A stretch of DNA of 64,000 bases from Paragordius varius. Lineage: Eukaryota; Nematomorpha. How positions within the stretch are numbered: position 1 is the first letter of the stretch; each line of letters starts with the position of its first letter. The notes beneath the pieces were generated by a model. It made no database searches. It was not told where the DNA came from and saw only the letters and a list, made by a program, of their open reading frames with translations. Below are positions 12,107 to 26,075 of the stretch, one piece after another. The position numbers and the translations under genes are program-made. The stretch spans positions 13,950,001-14,014,000 of the forward strand of contig OZ176052.1 in NCBI GenBank assembly GCA_964247055.1. The letters run 5' to 3'.

Positions 12107-15100
12107 GATCAAATTTGGATTTTAGGTAGCCATTTTTATTTTTAAAATCGTATAAAATAAATTTTTTAAATATTTAAAAAATTCATAAAAATTACATTTA
12201 TAGTCCGATCCCCAAAATATTTGGGGTGATGATGGAACTACCATAGGGCTACCCAAAAAAAATTATGGCGACATCACCTGATCAAATTTGGATTTTAGGT
12301 AGCCATTTTTATTTTTATAATCGTATAAAATAAATTTTTTAAATGTTTAAAAAATTCATAAAAATTACATTTATACTCCGATCTCGAAAATATTTGGGGT
12401 GATAATGGAACTACCATAGGGCTACCCAAAATAAATTATAGTGACATCACCTGATCAAATTTGGATTTTAGGTAGCCATTTTTATTTTTAAAATCGTATA
12501 AAATAAATTTTTTAAATATTTAAAAAATTCATAAAAATTACATTTATACTCCGATCTCGACAATATTTGGGGTGATGATGGAACTACCATAGGGCTACCC
12601 AAAAAAAATTATAGTGACATCACCTGATCAAATTTGGATTTTAGGTAGCGATTTTTATTTTTAAAATCGTATAAAATAAATTTTTTAAATATTTAAAAAA
12701 TTCATAAAAATTACATTTATACTCCGATCTCGAAAATATTTGGGGTGATGATGGAACTACCATAGCGCTACCCAAAAAAAATTATAGTGACATCACCTGA
12801 TCAAATTTGGATTTTAGGTAGCCATAATTATCTAAAACTCGTATAAAATAATTTTTTTAAATATTTAAAAAATTCATAAAAATTACATTTATAGTCCGAT
12901 CCCCAAAATATTTGGGGTGATGATGGAACTACCATAGGGCTACCCAAAAAAAATTATAGTGACATCACCTGATCAAATTTGGATTTTAGGTACCCATTTT
13001 TATTTTTAAAATCGTATAAAATAAATTTTTTAAATATTTAAAAAATTCATAAAAATTACATTTATACTCCGATCTCGACAATATTTGGGGTGATGATGGA
13101 ACTACCATAGGGCTACCCAAAAAAAATTATAGTGACATCACCTGATCAAATTTGGATTTTAGGTAGTCATTTTTATTTTTAAAATCGTATAAAATAAATT
13201 TTTTAAATATTTAAAAAATTCATAAAAATTACATTTATACTCCGATCTCGAAAATATTTGGGGTGATGATGGAACTACCATAGGGCTACCCAAAAAAAAT
13301 TATAGTGACATCACCTGATCAAATTTGGATTTTAGGTAACCATTTTTATTTTTAAAATCGTATAAAATAAATTTTTTAAATATTTAAAAAATTCATAAAA
13401 ATTACATTTATAGTCCGATCCCCAAAATATTTGGGGTGATGATGGAACTACCATAGGGCTACCCAAAAAAAATTATAGTGACATCACCTGATCAAATTTG
13501 GATTTTAGGTAGCCATTTTTATTTTTATAATCGTATAAAATAAATTTTTTAAATATTTAAAAAATTCATAAAAATTACATTTATACTCCGATCTCGAAAA
13601 TATTTGGGGTGATAATGGAACTACCATAGGGCTACCCAAAATAAATTATAGTGACATCACCTGATCAAATTTGGATTTTAGGTAGCCATTTTTATTTTTA
13701 AAATCGTATAAAATAAATTTTTTAAATATTTAAAAAATTCATAAAAATTACATTTATACTCCGATCTCGACAATATTTGGGGTGATGATGGAACTACCAT
13801 AGGGCTACCCAAAAAAAATTATAGTGACATCACCTGATCAAATTTGGATTTTAGGTAGCGATTTTTATTTTTAAAATCGTATAAAATAAATTTTTTAAAT
13901 ATTTAAAAAATTCATAAAAATTACATTTATACTCCGATCTCGAAAATATTTGGGGTGATGATGGAACTACCATAGCGCTACCCAAAAAAAATTATAGTGA
14001 CATCACCTGATCAAATTTGGATTTTAGGTAGCCATAATTATCTAAAACTCGTATAAAATAATTTTTTTAAATATTTAAAAAATTCATAAAAATTACATTT
14101 ATAGTCCGATCCCCAAAATATTTGGGGTGATGATGGAACTACCATAGGGCTACCCAAAAAAATTATGGTGACATCACCTGATCAAATTTGGATTTTAGGT
14201 AGCCATTTTTATTTTTAAAATCGTATAAAATAAATTTTTTAAATATTTAAAAAATTCATAAAAGTTACATTTATACTCCGATCTCGAAAATATTTGAGGT
14301 GATGATGGAACAACCATAGGGCTACCCAAAAAAATTATGGCGACATCACCTGATCAAATTTGGATTTTAGGTAGCCATTTTTATTTTTAAAATCGTATAA
14401 AATAAATTTTTTAAATATTTAAAAAATTCATAAAAATTACATTTATAGTCTGATCCCCAAAATATTTGGGGTGATGATGGAATTACCATAGGGCTACCCA
14501 AAAAAAATTATGGTGACATCACCTGATCAAATTTGGATTTTAGGGAGCCATTTTTATTTTTAAAATCGTATAAAATAAATTTTTTAAATATTTAAAAAAT
14601 TCATAAAAATTACATTTATAGTCCGATCCCCAAAATATTTGAGGTGATGATGGAACAACCATAGGGCTACCCAAAAAAATTATGGCGACATCACCTGATC
14701 AAATTTGGATTTTAGGTAGCCATTTTTATTTTTAAAATCGTATAAAATAAATTTTTTAAATATTTAAAAAATTCATAAAAATTACATTTATACTCCGATC
14801 TCGAAAATATTTGGGGTGATGATGGAACTACCATAGGGCTACCCAAAAAAAATTATAGTGACATCACCTGATCAAATTTGGATTTTAGGTAACCATTTTT
14901 ATTTTTAATATCGTATAAAATAAATTTTTTAAATATTTAAAAAATTCATAAAAATTACATTTATACTCCGATCTCAATATTTGGAGTGATGATGGAACTA
15001 CCATAGGGCTACCCAAAAAAAATTATAGTGACATCACCTGATCAAATTTGGATTTTAGGTAGTCATTTTTATTTTTAAAATCGTATAAAATAAATTTTTT

Positions 15101-15270
15101 AAATATTTAAAAAATTCATAAAAGTTACATTTATACTCCGATCTCGAAAATATTTGGGGTGATGATGGAACTACCATAGGGCTACCCAAAAAAAATTATA
15201 GTGACATCACCTGATCAAATTTGGATTTTAGGTAGCCATTTTTATTTTTAAAATCGTATAAAATAAATTT
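12107..15270 (+). repeat. Tandem segmental duplication, second copy
   Basis: This stretch reproduces the monomer order of 9000-12106. The match ends near 15280, where a unit with ttcaaaaaaatttcattt replaces the one expected. Parts of the same order are met again from about 15882 (offset 6,901 bp from 8981), so a further incomplete copy follows. Confidence 0.85.
12401..13610 (+). repeat. Left-type 7-monomer higher-order unit (copy 2)
   Basis: This unit has the same order of seven monomer variants as 9295-10504, 3,106 bp downstream. The divergent ataattatctaaaact monomer lies near 12825. Confidence 0.85.
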
Positions 15271-16195
15271 TTTAAATATTTAAAAAATTCAAAAAAATTT
15301 CATTTATACTCCGATCTCGACAATATTTGGGGTGATGATGGAATTACCATAGGGCTACCCAAAAAAATTATGGTGACATCACCTGATCAAATTTGGATTT
15401 TAGGTAGCCATTTTTATTTTTAAAATCGTATAAAATAAATTTTTTAAATATTTAAAAAATTCATAAAAATTACATTTATACTCCGATCTCGAAAATATTT
15501 GGGGTGATGATGGAACTACCATAGGGCTACCCAAAAAAAATTATAGTGACATCACCTGATCAAATTTGGATTTTAGGTAACCATTTTTATTTTTAATATC
15601 GTATAAAATAAATTTTTTAAATATTTAAAAAATTCAAAAAAATTTCATTTATACTCCGATCTCGACAATATTTGGGGTGATGATGGAATTACCATAGGGC
15701 TACCCAAAAAAATTATGGTGACATCACCTGATCAAATTTGGATTTTAGGTAGTCATTTTTATTTTTAAAATCGTATAAAATAAATTTTTTAAATATTTAA
15801 AAAATTCATAAAAATTACATTTATACTCCGATCTCGAAAATATTTGGGGTGATGATGGAACTACCATAGGGCTACCCAAAAAAATTATGGTGACATCACC
15901 TGATCAAATTTGGATTTTAGGTAGCCATTTTTATTTTTAAAATCGTATAAAATAAATTTTTTAAATATTTAAAAAATTCATAAAAATTACATTTATAGTC
16001 CGATCCCCAAAATATTTGGGGTGATGATGGAACTACCATAGGGCTACCCAAAAAAAATTATGGCGACATCACCTGATCAAATTTGGATTTTAGGTAGCCA
16101 TTTTTATTTTTATAATCGTATAAAATAAATTTTTTAAATGTTTAAAAAATTCATAAAAATTACATTTATACTCCGATCTCGAAAATATTTGGGGT

Positions 16196-17405
16196 GATAA
16201 TGGAACTACCATAGGGCTACCCAAAATAAATTATAGTGACATCACCTGATCAAATTTGGATTTTAGGTAGCCATTTTTATTTTTAAAATCGTATAAAATA
16301 AATTTTTTAAATATTTAAAAAATTCATAAAAATTACATTTATACTCCGATCTCGACAATATTTGGGGTGATGATGGAACTACCATAGGGCTACCCAAAAA
16401 AAATTATAGTGACATCACCTGATCAAATTTGGATTTTAGGTAGCGATTTTTATTTTTAAAATCGTATAAAATAAATTTTTTAAATATTTAAAAAATTCAT
16501 AAAAATTACATTTATACTCCGATCTCGAAAATATTTGGGGTGATGATGGAACTACCATAGCGCTACCCAAAAAAAATTATAGTGACATCACCTGATCAAA
16601 TTTGGATTTTAGGTAGCCATAATTATCTAAAACTCGTATAAAATAATTTTTTTAAATATTTAAAAAATTCATAAAAATTACATTTATAGTCCGATCCCCA
16701 AAATATTTGGGGTGATGATGGAACTACCATAGGGCTACCCAAAAAAAATTATAGTGACATCACCTGATCAAATTTGGATTTTAGGTAGCCATTTTTATTT
16801 TTATAATCGTATAAAATAAATTTTTTAAATATTTAAAAAATTCATAAAAATTACATTTATACTCCGATCTCGAAAATATTTGGGGTGATGATGGAACTAC
16901 CATAGGGCTACCCAAAAAAAATTATAGTGACATCACCTGATCAAATTTGGATTTTAGGTAGTCATTTTTATTTTTAAAATCGTATAAAATAAATTTTTTA
17001 AATATTTAAAAAATTCATAAAAATTACATTTATACTCCGATCTCGAAAATATTTGGGGTGATGATGGAACTACCATAGGGCTACCCAAAAAAAATTATAG
17101 TGACATCACCTGATCAAATTTGGATTTTAGGTAACCATTTTTATTTTTAAAATCGTATAAAATAAATTTTTTAAATATTTAAAAAATTCATAAAAATTAC
17201 ATTTATAGTCCGATCCCCAAAATATTTGGGGTGATGATGGAACTACCATAGGGCTACCCAAAAAAAATTATAGTGACATCACCTGATCAAATTTGGATTT
17301 TAGGTAGCCATTTTTATTTTTATAATCGTATAAAATAAATTTTTTAAATATTTAAAAAATTCATAAAAATTACATTTATACTCCGATCTCGAAAATATTT
17401 GGGGT
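16196..17405 (+). repeat. Left-type 7-monomer higher-order unit (copy 3, rearranged)
   Basis: Bounded by gataatgg markers at 16196 and 17406, this unit is again 1,210 bp long. The divergent monomer is at about 16620 and recurs at 17830. The fourth unit carries gtagcc with ataatcg where copies 1 and 2 have gtaccc, so a replacement by a neighbouring unit type has occurred. Confidence 0.75.
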
Positions 17406-18759
17406 GATAATGGAACTACCATAGGGCTACCCAAAATAAATTATAGTGACATCACCTGATCAAATTTGGATTTTAGGTAGCCATTTTTATTTTTAAAATC
17501 GTATAAAATAAATTTTTTAAATATTTAAAAAATTCATAAAAATTACATTTATACTCCGATCTCGACAATATTTGGGGTGATGATGGAACTACCATAGGGC
17601 TACCCAAAAAAAATTATAGTGACATCACCTGATCAAATTTGGATTTTAGGTAGCGATTTTTATTTTTAAAATCGTATAAAATAAATTTTTTAAATATTTA
17701 AAAAATTCATAAAAATTACATTTATACTCCGATCTCGAAAATATTTGGGGTGATGATGGAACTACCATAGCGCTACCCAAAAAAAATTATAGTGACATCA
17801 CCTGATCAAATTTGGATTTTAGGTAGCCATAATTATCTAAAACTCGTATAAAATAATTTTTTTAAATATTTAAAAAATTCATAAAAATTACATTTATAGT
17901 CCGATCCCCAAAATATTTGGGGTGATGATGGAACTACCATAGGGCTACCCAAAAAAAATTATAGTGACATCACCTGATCAAATTTGGATTTTAGGTACCC
18001 ATTTTTATTTTTAAAATCGTATAAAATAAATTTTTTAAATATTTAAAAAATTCATAAAAATTACATTTATACTCCGATCTCGACAATATTTGGGGTGATG
18101 ATGGAACTACCATAGGGCTACCCAAAAAAAATTATAGTGACATCACCTGATCAAATTTGGATTTTAGGTAGCCATTTTTATTTTTATAATCGTATAAAAT
18201 AAATTTTTTAAATATTTAAAAAATTCATAAAAATTACATTTATAGTCCGATCCCCAAAATATTTGGGGTGATGATGGAACTACCATAGGGCTACGCAAAA
18301 AAAATTATGGCGACATCACCTGATCAAATTTGGATTTTAGGTAGCCATTTTTATTTTTAAAATCGTATAAAATAAATTTTTTAAATATTTAAAAAATTCT
18401 AAAAAATTACATTTATACTCCGATCTCGAAAATATTTGGGGTGATGATGGAACTACCATAGGGCTACCCAAAAAATATTATGGCGACATCACCTGATCAA
18501 ATTTGGATTTTAGGTAGCCATTTTTATTTTTAAAATCGTATAAAATAAATTTCTTAAATATTTAAAAAATTCATAAAAATTACATTTATACTCCGATCTC
18601 GACAATATTTGGGGTGATGATGGAACTACCATAGGGCTACCCAAAAAAAATTATAGTGACATCACCTGATCAAATTTGGATTTTAGGTAGCGATTTTTAT
18701 TTTTAAAATCGTATAAAATAAATTTTTTAAATATTTAAAAAATTCATAAAAATTACATT

Positions 18760-19830
18760 TATACTCCGATCTCGAAAATATTTGGGGTGATGATGGAACT
18801 ACCATAGCGCTACCCAAAAAAAATTATAGTGACATCACCTGATCAAATTTGGATTTTAGGTAGCCATAATTATCTAAAACTCGTATAAAATAATTTTTTT
18901 AAATATTTAAAAAATTCATAAAAATTACATTTATAGTCCGATCCCCAAAATATTTGGGGTGATGATGGAACTACCATAGGGCTACCCAAAAAAAATTATA
19001 GTGACATCACCTGATCAAATTTGGATTTTAGGTAGCCATTTTTATTTTTAAAATCGTATAAAATAAATTTTTTAAATATTTAAAAAATTCATAAAAATTA
19101 CATTTATACTCCGATCTCGACAATATTTGGGGTGATGATGGAACTACCATAGGGCTACCCAAAAAAAATTATAGTGACATCACCTGATCAAATTTGGATT
19201 TTAGGTAGCCATTTTTATTTTTAAAATCGTATAAAATAAATTTTTTAAATATTTAAAAAATTCATAAAAATTACATTTATAGTCCGATCCCCAAAATATT
19301 TGGGGTGATGATGGAACAACCATAGGGCTACGCAAAAAAAATTATGGCGACATCACCTGATCAAATTTGGATTTTAGGTAGCCATTTTTATTTTTAAAAT
19401 CGTATAAAATAAATTTTTTAAATATTTAAAAAATTCTAAAAAATTACATTTATACTCCGATCTCGAAAATATTTAGGGTGATGATGGAACTACCATAGGG
19501 CTACCCAAAAAAAATTATGGCGACATCACCTGATCAAATTTGGATTTTAGGTAGCGATTTTTATTTTTAAAATCATATAAAATAAATTTTTTAAATATTT
19601 AAAAAATTCATAAAAATTACATTTATACTCCGATCTCGAAAATATTTGGGGTGATGATGGAACTACCATAGGGCTACCCAAAATAAAATATAGTGACATC
19701 ACCTGATCAAATTTGGATTTTAGGTAGCCATTTTTATTTTTAAAATCGTATAAAATAAATTTTTAAATATTTAAAAAATTCATAAAAATTACATTTATAG
19801 TCCGATCCCCAAAATATTTGGGGTGATGAT
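18760..19830 (+). repeat. Array segment repeated at about 23078-24148 (offset 4,318 bp)
   Basis: The markers ataattatct (18866 and 23184) and cccaaaataaaata (19677 and 23995) share an offset of 4,318 bp, equal to 25 monomers. Between them both copies also carry ttctaaaaaatt and gtagcgattt/aaatcatat units. The later copy has its own changes, such as gattttgggtagcc near 23690. Confidence 0.8.
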
Positions 19831-20843
19831 GGAACTACCATAGGGCTACCCAAAAAAAATTATAGTGACATCACCTGATCAAATTTGGATTTTAGGTAGC
19901 CATTTTTATTTTTAAAATCGTATAAAATAAATTTTTTAAATATTTAAAAAATTCATAAAAATTACATTTATAGTCCGATCTCGAAAATATTTGGGGTGAT
20001 GATGGAACTACCATAGGGCTACCCAAAAAAAATTATGGCGACATCACCTGATCAAATTTGGATTTTAGGTAGCCATTTTTATTTTTTAAATCGTATAAAA
20101 TAAATTTTTTAAATATTTAAAAAATTCATAAAAATTACATTTATACTCCGATCTCGAAAATATTTGGGGTGATGATGGAACTACCATAGGGCTACCCAAA
20201 AAAAATTATAGTGACATCACCTGATCAAATTTGGATTTTAGGTAGCCATTTTTATTTTTAAAATCGTATAAAATAAATTTTTTAAATATTTAAAAAATTC
20301 ATAAAAATTACATTTATAGTCCGATCCCCAAAATATTTGGGGTGATGATGGAACTACCATAGGGCTACCCAAAAAAAATTATGGCGACATCACCTGATCA
20401 AATTTGGATTTTAGGTAGCCATTTTTATTTTGAAAATCGTATAAAATAAATTTTTTAAATATTTAAAAAATTCAAAAAAATTACATTTATACTTCGATCT
20501 CGAAAATATTTGGGGTGATGATGGAACTACCATAGGGCTACCCAAAAAAATTATAGTGACATCACCTTATCAAATTTGGATTTTAGGTAGCCATTTTTAT
20601 TTTTAAAATCGTATAAAATAAATATTTTAAATATTTAAAAAATTCATAAAAATTACATTTATACTCCGATCTCGAAAATATTTGGGGTGATGATGGAACT
20701 ACCATAGGGCTACCCAAAAAAAATTATGGTGACATCACCTGATCAAATTTGGATTTTAGGTAGCCATTTTTACTTTTAAAATCGTATAAAATAAATTTTT
20801 TAAATATTTATAAAATTCATAAAAGTTACATTTATAGTCCGAT

Positions 20844-20860
20844 CCACAAAATATTTGTGG
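20844..20860 (+). repeat. Hairpin with paired changes, ccacaaaatatttgtgg
   Basis: Compared with the class-2 hairpin, the third base of the left arm is A in place of C, and the matching base of the right arm is T in place of G. The 7-bp stem is kept. The same double change occurs at 22053-22069 and 22916-22932. Confidence 0.85.
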
Positions 20861-22052
20861 TGATGATGGAACTACCATAGGGCTACCCAAAAAAAATTAT
20901 GGTGACATCACCTTATCAAATTTGGATTTTAGGTAGCCATTTTTATTTTTAAAATCGTATAAAATAAATTTTTTAAATATTTATAAAATTCATAAAAATT
21001 ACATTTATAGTCCGATCCCCAAAATATTTGGGGTGATGATGGAACTACCATAGGGCTACCCAAAAAAAATTATGGTGACATCACCTGATCAAATTTGGAT
21101 TTTAGGTAGCCATTTTTATTTTTAAAATCGTATAAAATAAATTTTTTAAATATTTAAAAAATTCATAAAAATTACATTTATAGTTTATCTCGAAAATATT
21201 TGGGGTGATGATGGAACTACCATAGGGCTACCCAAAAAAAATTATGGTGACATCACCTGATCAAATTTGGATTTTAGGTAGCCATTTTTATTTTTAAAAT
21301 CGTATAAAATAAATTTTTTAAATATTTAAAAAATTCATAAAAATTACATTTATAGTCCGATCCCCAAAATATTTGGGGTGATGATGGAACTACCATAGGG
21401 CTACCCAAAAAAAATTATGGTGACATCACCTGATCAAATTTGGATTTTAGGTAGCCATTTTTATTTTTAAAATCGTATAAAATAAATTTTTTAAATATTT
21501 AAAAAATTCAAAAAAATTACATTTATACTCCGATCTCGACAATATTTGGGGTGATGATGAAATTACCATAGGGCTACCCAAAAAAAATTATGGTGACATC
21601 ACCTGATCAAATTTGGATTTTAGGTAGCCATTTTTATTTTTAAAATCGTATAAAATAAATTTTTTAAATATTCAAAAAATTCATAAAATTACATTTATAC
21701 TCCGATCTCGAAAATATTTGGGGTGATGATGGAACTACCATAGGGCTACCCAAAAAAAATTATGGTGACATCACCTGATCAAATTTGGATTTTAGGTAGC
21801 CATTTTTATTTTTAAAATCGTATAAAATAAATTTTTTAAATATTTAAAAAATTCATAAAAATTACATTTATACTCCGATCTCGAAAATATTTGGGGTGAT
21901 GATGGAACTACCATAGGGCTACCCAAAAAAAATTATGGTGACATCACCTGATCAAATTTGGATTTTAGGTAGCCATTTTTACTTTTAAAATCGTATAAAA
22001 TAAATTTTTTAAATATTTAAAAAATTCATAAAAGTTACATTTATAGTCCGAT

Positions 22053-22069
22053 CCACAAAATATTTGTGG
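22053..22069 (+). repeat. Hairpin with paired changes, second copy
   Basis: This is identical to 20844-20860 and lies 1,209 bp from it, which is seven monomers. It is therefore probably a copy made by array duplication rather than a separate event. Confidence 0.85.
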
Positions 22070-22915
22070 TGATGATGGAACTACCATAGGGCTACCCAAA
22101 AAAAATTATGGTGACATCACCTGATCAAATTTGGATTTTAGGTAGCCATTTTTATTTTTAAAATCGTATAAAATAAATTTTTTAAATATTTAAAAAATTC
22201 AAAAAAATTACATTTATACTCCGATCTCGACAATATTTGGGGTGATGATGGAATTACCATAGGGCTACCCAAAAAAAATTATGGTGACATCACCTGATCA
22301 AATTTGGATTTTAGGTAGCCATTTTTATTTTTAAAATCGTATAAAATAAATTTTTTAAATATTCAAAAAATTCATAAAATTACATTTATACTCCGATCTC
22401 GAAAATATTTGGGGTGATGATGGAACTACCATAGGGCTACCCAAAAAAAATTATGGTGACATCACCTGATCAAATTTGGATTTTAGGTAGCCATTTTTAT
22501 TTTTAAAATCGTATAAAATAAATTTTTTAAATATTCAAAAAATTCATAAAATTACATTTATACTCCGATCTCGAAAATATTTGGGGTGATGATGGAACTA
22601 CCATAGGGCTACCCAAAAAAAATTATGGTGACATCACCTGATCAAATTTGGATTTTAGGTAGCCATTTTTATTTTTAAAATCGTATAAAATAAATTTTTT
22701 AAATATTTAAAAAATTCATAAAAATTACATTTATACTCCGATCTCGAAAATATTTGGGGTGATGATGGAACTACCATAGGGCTACCCAAAAAAAATTATG
22801 GTGACATCACCTGATCAAATTTGGATTTTAGGTAGCCATTTTTACTTTTAAAATCGTATAAAATAAATTTTTTAAATATTTAAAAAATTCATAAAAGTTA
22901 CATTTATAGTCCGAT

Positions 22916-22932
22916 CCACAAAATATTTGTGG
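22916..22932 (+). repeat. Hairpin with paired changes, third copy
   Basis: This is the same stem, 863 bp (five monomers) after the second copy. All three host units also share aaagttac and tacttttaaaa, which supports common descent. Confidence 0.85.
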
Positions 22933-23077
22933 TGATGATGGAACTACCATAGGGCTACCCAAAAAAAATTATGGTGACATCACCTTATCAAATTTGGATT
23001 TTAGGTAGCCATTTTTATTTTTAAAATCGTATAAAATAAATTTTTTAAATATTTAAAAAATTCATAAAAATTACATT

Positions 23078-24148
23078 TATACTCCGATCTCGAAAATATT
23101 TGGGGTGAGGATGGAACTACCATAGCGCTACCCAAAAAAAATTATAGTGACATCACCTGATCAAATTTGGATTTTAGGTAGCCATAATTATCTAAAACTC
23201 GTATAAAATAATTTTTTTAAATATTTAAAAAATTCATAAAAATTACATTTATAGTCCGATCCCCAAAATATTTGGGGTGATGATGGAACTACCATAGGGC
23301 TACCCAAAAAAAATTATAGTGACATCACCTGATCAAATTTGGATTTTAGGTAGCCATTTTTATTTTTAAAATCGTATAAAATAAATTTTTTAAATATTTA
23401 AAAAATTCATAAAAATTACATTTATACTCCGATCTCGACAATATTTGGGGTGATGATGGAACTACCATAGGGCTACCCAAAAAAAATTATAGTGACATCA
23501 CCTGATCAAATTTGGATTTTAGGTAGCCATTTTTATTTTTAAAATCGTATAAAATAAATTTTTTAAATATTTAAAAAATTCATAAAAATTACATTTATAG
23601 TCCGATCCCCAAAATATTTGGGGTGATGATGGAACAACCATAGGGCTACGCAAAAAAAATTATGGCGACATCACCTGATCAAATTTGGATTTTGGGTAGC
23701 CATTTTTATTTTTAAAATCGTATAAAATAAATTTTTTAAATATTTAAAAAATTCTAAAAAATTACATTTATACTCCGATCTCGAAAATATTTGGGGTGAT
23801 GATGGAACTACCATAGGGCTACCCAAAAAAAATTATGGCGACATCACCTGATCAAATTTGGATTTTAGGTAGCGATTTTTATTTTTAAAATCATATAAAA
23901 TAAATTTTTTAAATATTTAAAAAATTCATAAAAATTACATTTATACTCCGATCTCGAAAATATTTGGGGTGATGATGGAACTACCATAGGGCTACCCAAA
24001 ATAAAATATAGTGACATCACCTGATCAAATTTGGATTTTAGGTAGCCATTTTTATTTTTAAAATCGTATAAAATAAATTTTTAAATATTTAAAAAATTCA
24101 TAAAAATTACATTTATAGTCCGATCCCCAAAATATTTGGGGTGATGAT
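23078..24148 (+). repeat. Array segment, second copy of 18760-19830
   Basis: This stretch has the same run of six or so monomer variants as 18760-19830, displaced by 4,318 bp. It is the last place in the left block where the divergent ataattatctaaaact unit appears. Confidence 0.8.
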
Positions 24149-25940
24149 GGAATTACCATAGGGCTACCCAAAAAAAATTATGGTGACATCACCTGATCAA
24201 ATTTGGATTTTAGGTAGCCATTTTTATTTTTAATATCGTATAAAATAAATTTTTTAAATATTTAAAAAATTCATAAAAATTACATTATTAGTCCGATCCC
24301 CAAAATATTTGAGGTGATGATGGAACAACCATAGGGCTACGCAAAAAAAATTATGGCGACATCACCTGATCAAATTTGGATTTTAGGTAGCCATTTTTAT
24401 TTTTAAAATCGTATAAAATAAATTTTTTAAATATTTAAAAAATTCAAAAAAATTACATTTATACTCCGATCTCGAAAATATTTGGGGTGATGATGGAACT
24501 ACCATAGGGCTACCCAAAATAAATTATGGCGACATCACCTGATCAAATTTGGATTTTAGGTAGCCATTTTTATTTATAAAATCGTATAAAATAAATTTTT
24601 TAAATATTTAAAAAATTCATAAAAATTACATTTATACTCCGATCTCGACAATATTTGGGGTGATGATGGAACTACCATAGGGCTACCCAAAAAAAAATTA
24701 TAGTGACATCACCTGATCAAATTTGGATTTTAGGTAGCCATTTTTATTTTTAAAATCGTATAAAATAAATTTTTTAAATATTTAAAAAATTCATAAAAAT
24801 TACATTTACAGTCCGATCCCCAAAATATTTGGGGTGATGATGGAACAACCATAGGGCTACGCAAAAAAAATTATGGCGACATCACCTGATCAAATTTGGA
24901 TTTTAGGTAGCCATTTTTATTTTTAAAATCGTATAAAATAAATTTTTTAAATATTTAAAAAATTCTAAAAAATTACATTTATACTCCGATCTCGAAAATA
25001 TTTGGGGTGATGATGGAACTACCATAGGGCTACCCAAAAAAAATTATGGCGACATCACCTGATCAAATTTGGATTTTAGATAGCCATTTTTATTTTTAAA
25101 ATCGTATAAAATAAATTTTTTAAATATTTAAAAAATTCATAAAAATTACATTTATAGTCCCATCCCCAAAATATTTGGGGTGATGATGGAATTACCATAG
25201 GGCTACCCAAAAAAAATTATGGTGACATCACCTGATCAAATTTGGATTTTAGGTAGCCATTTTTATTTTTAATATCGTATAAAATAAATTTTTTAAATAT
25301 TTAAAAAATTCATAAAAATTACATTTATAGTCCGATCCCCAAAATATTTGAGGTGATGATGGAACAACCATAGGGCTACGCAAAAAAAATTATGGCGACA
25401 TCACCTGATCAAATTTGGATTTTAGGTAGCCATTTTTATTTTTAAAATCGTATAAAATAAATTTTTTAAATATTTAAAAAATTCAAAAAAATTACATTTA
25501 TACTCCGATCTCGAAAATATTTGGGGTGATGATGGAACTACCATAGGGCTACCCAAAAAAAATTATGGCGACATCACCTGATCAAATTTGGATTTTAGGT
25601 AGCCATTTTTATTTTTAAAATCGTATAAAATAAATTTTTTAAATATTTAAAAAATTCATAAAAATTACATTTATACTCCGATCTCGAAAATATTTGGGGT
25701 GATGATGGAACTACCATAGGGCTACCCAAAAAAAATTATAGTGACATCACCTGATCAAATTTGGATTTTAGGTAGCCATTTTTATTTTTAAAATCGTATA
25801 AAATAAATTTTTTAAATATTTAAAAAATTCATAAAAATTACATTTATAGTCCGATCCTCAAAATATTTGGGGTGATGATGGAACCATAGGGCTACGCAAA
25901 ATAAATTATGGCGACATCACCTGATCAAATTTGGATTTTA

Positions 25941-25945
25941 GGTAG
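25941..25945 (+). repeat. Target-site duplication, left copy (ggtag)
   Basis: These are the last five satellite bases before the left LTR. The same five bases follow the right LTR at 30618-30622, and the monomer sequence then continues normally. A 5-bp duplication is usual for Ty3/Gypsy integrases. Confidence 0.95.
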
Positions 25946-26075
25946 TGTTATGTATAATAACTTATTTGTTTTTGTTAACTTAACTCAATTAATCTTATTT
26001 TAGTTACCTTTGAAAATATAATTTGTGCATAATACACCTTTATACTTGTTACGCTAAAAATGTATATTATCTTGG

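Larger units (their letters stand above)
1..25945 (+). repeat. Satellite DNA array, left block (172-173 bp monomer, head to tail)
   Basis: About 150 copies of an AT-rich unit follow each other without a gap. The box atggcgacat or its variants recurs at 8, 181, 354, 527 and 699, giving steps of 173, 173, 173 and 172 bp. All copies point the same way. Each unit has a nearly invariant box (gacatcacctgatcaaattt and the ten bases after it), an AT-only core of about 70 bp, and a variable segment around tccgatc. Diagnostic sites include tatggcgac/tatggtgac/tatagtgac, gtagcc/gtaacc/gtagtc/gtaccc, aaaatcg/aatatcg/ataatcg, aaatattt/aaatgttt, tactccgatctcg/tagtccgatcccc, aactacc/aattacc/aacaacc and ctaccc/ctacgc/ctaacc. 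No long open frame, RNA gene or other element is visible. The block begins inside a monomer at the window edge and ends where the retrotransposon begins. A centromeric or pericentromeric satellite is the likely identity, by inference. Confidence 0.98.

Noticed and set aside
21180-21190. tagtttatctcg, read as a possible insertion or foreign sequence
   Set aside because: It is a few-base change in one monomer, and the spacing and flanks are normal.
1-25945. CRISPR array or other repeat-spacer system
   Set aside because: The units are full tandem copies with no unique spacers between them, and no cas-like gene is present.
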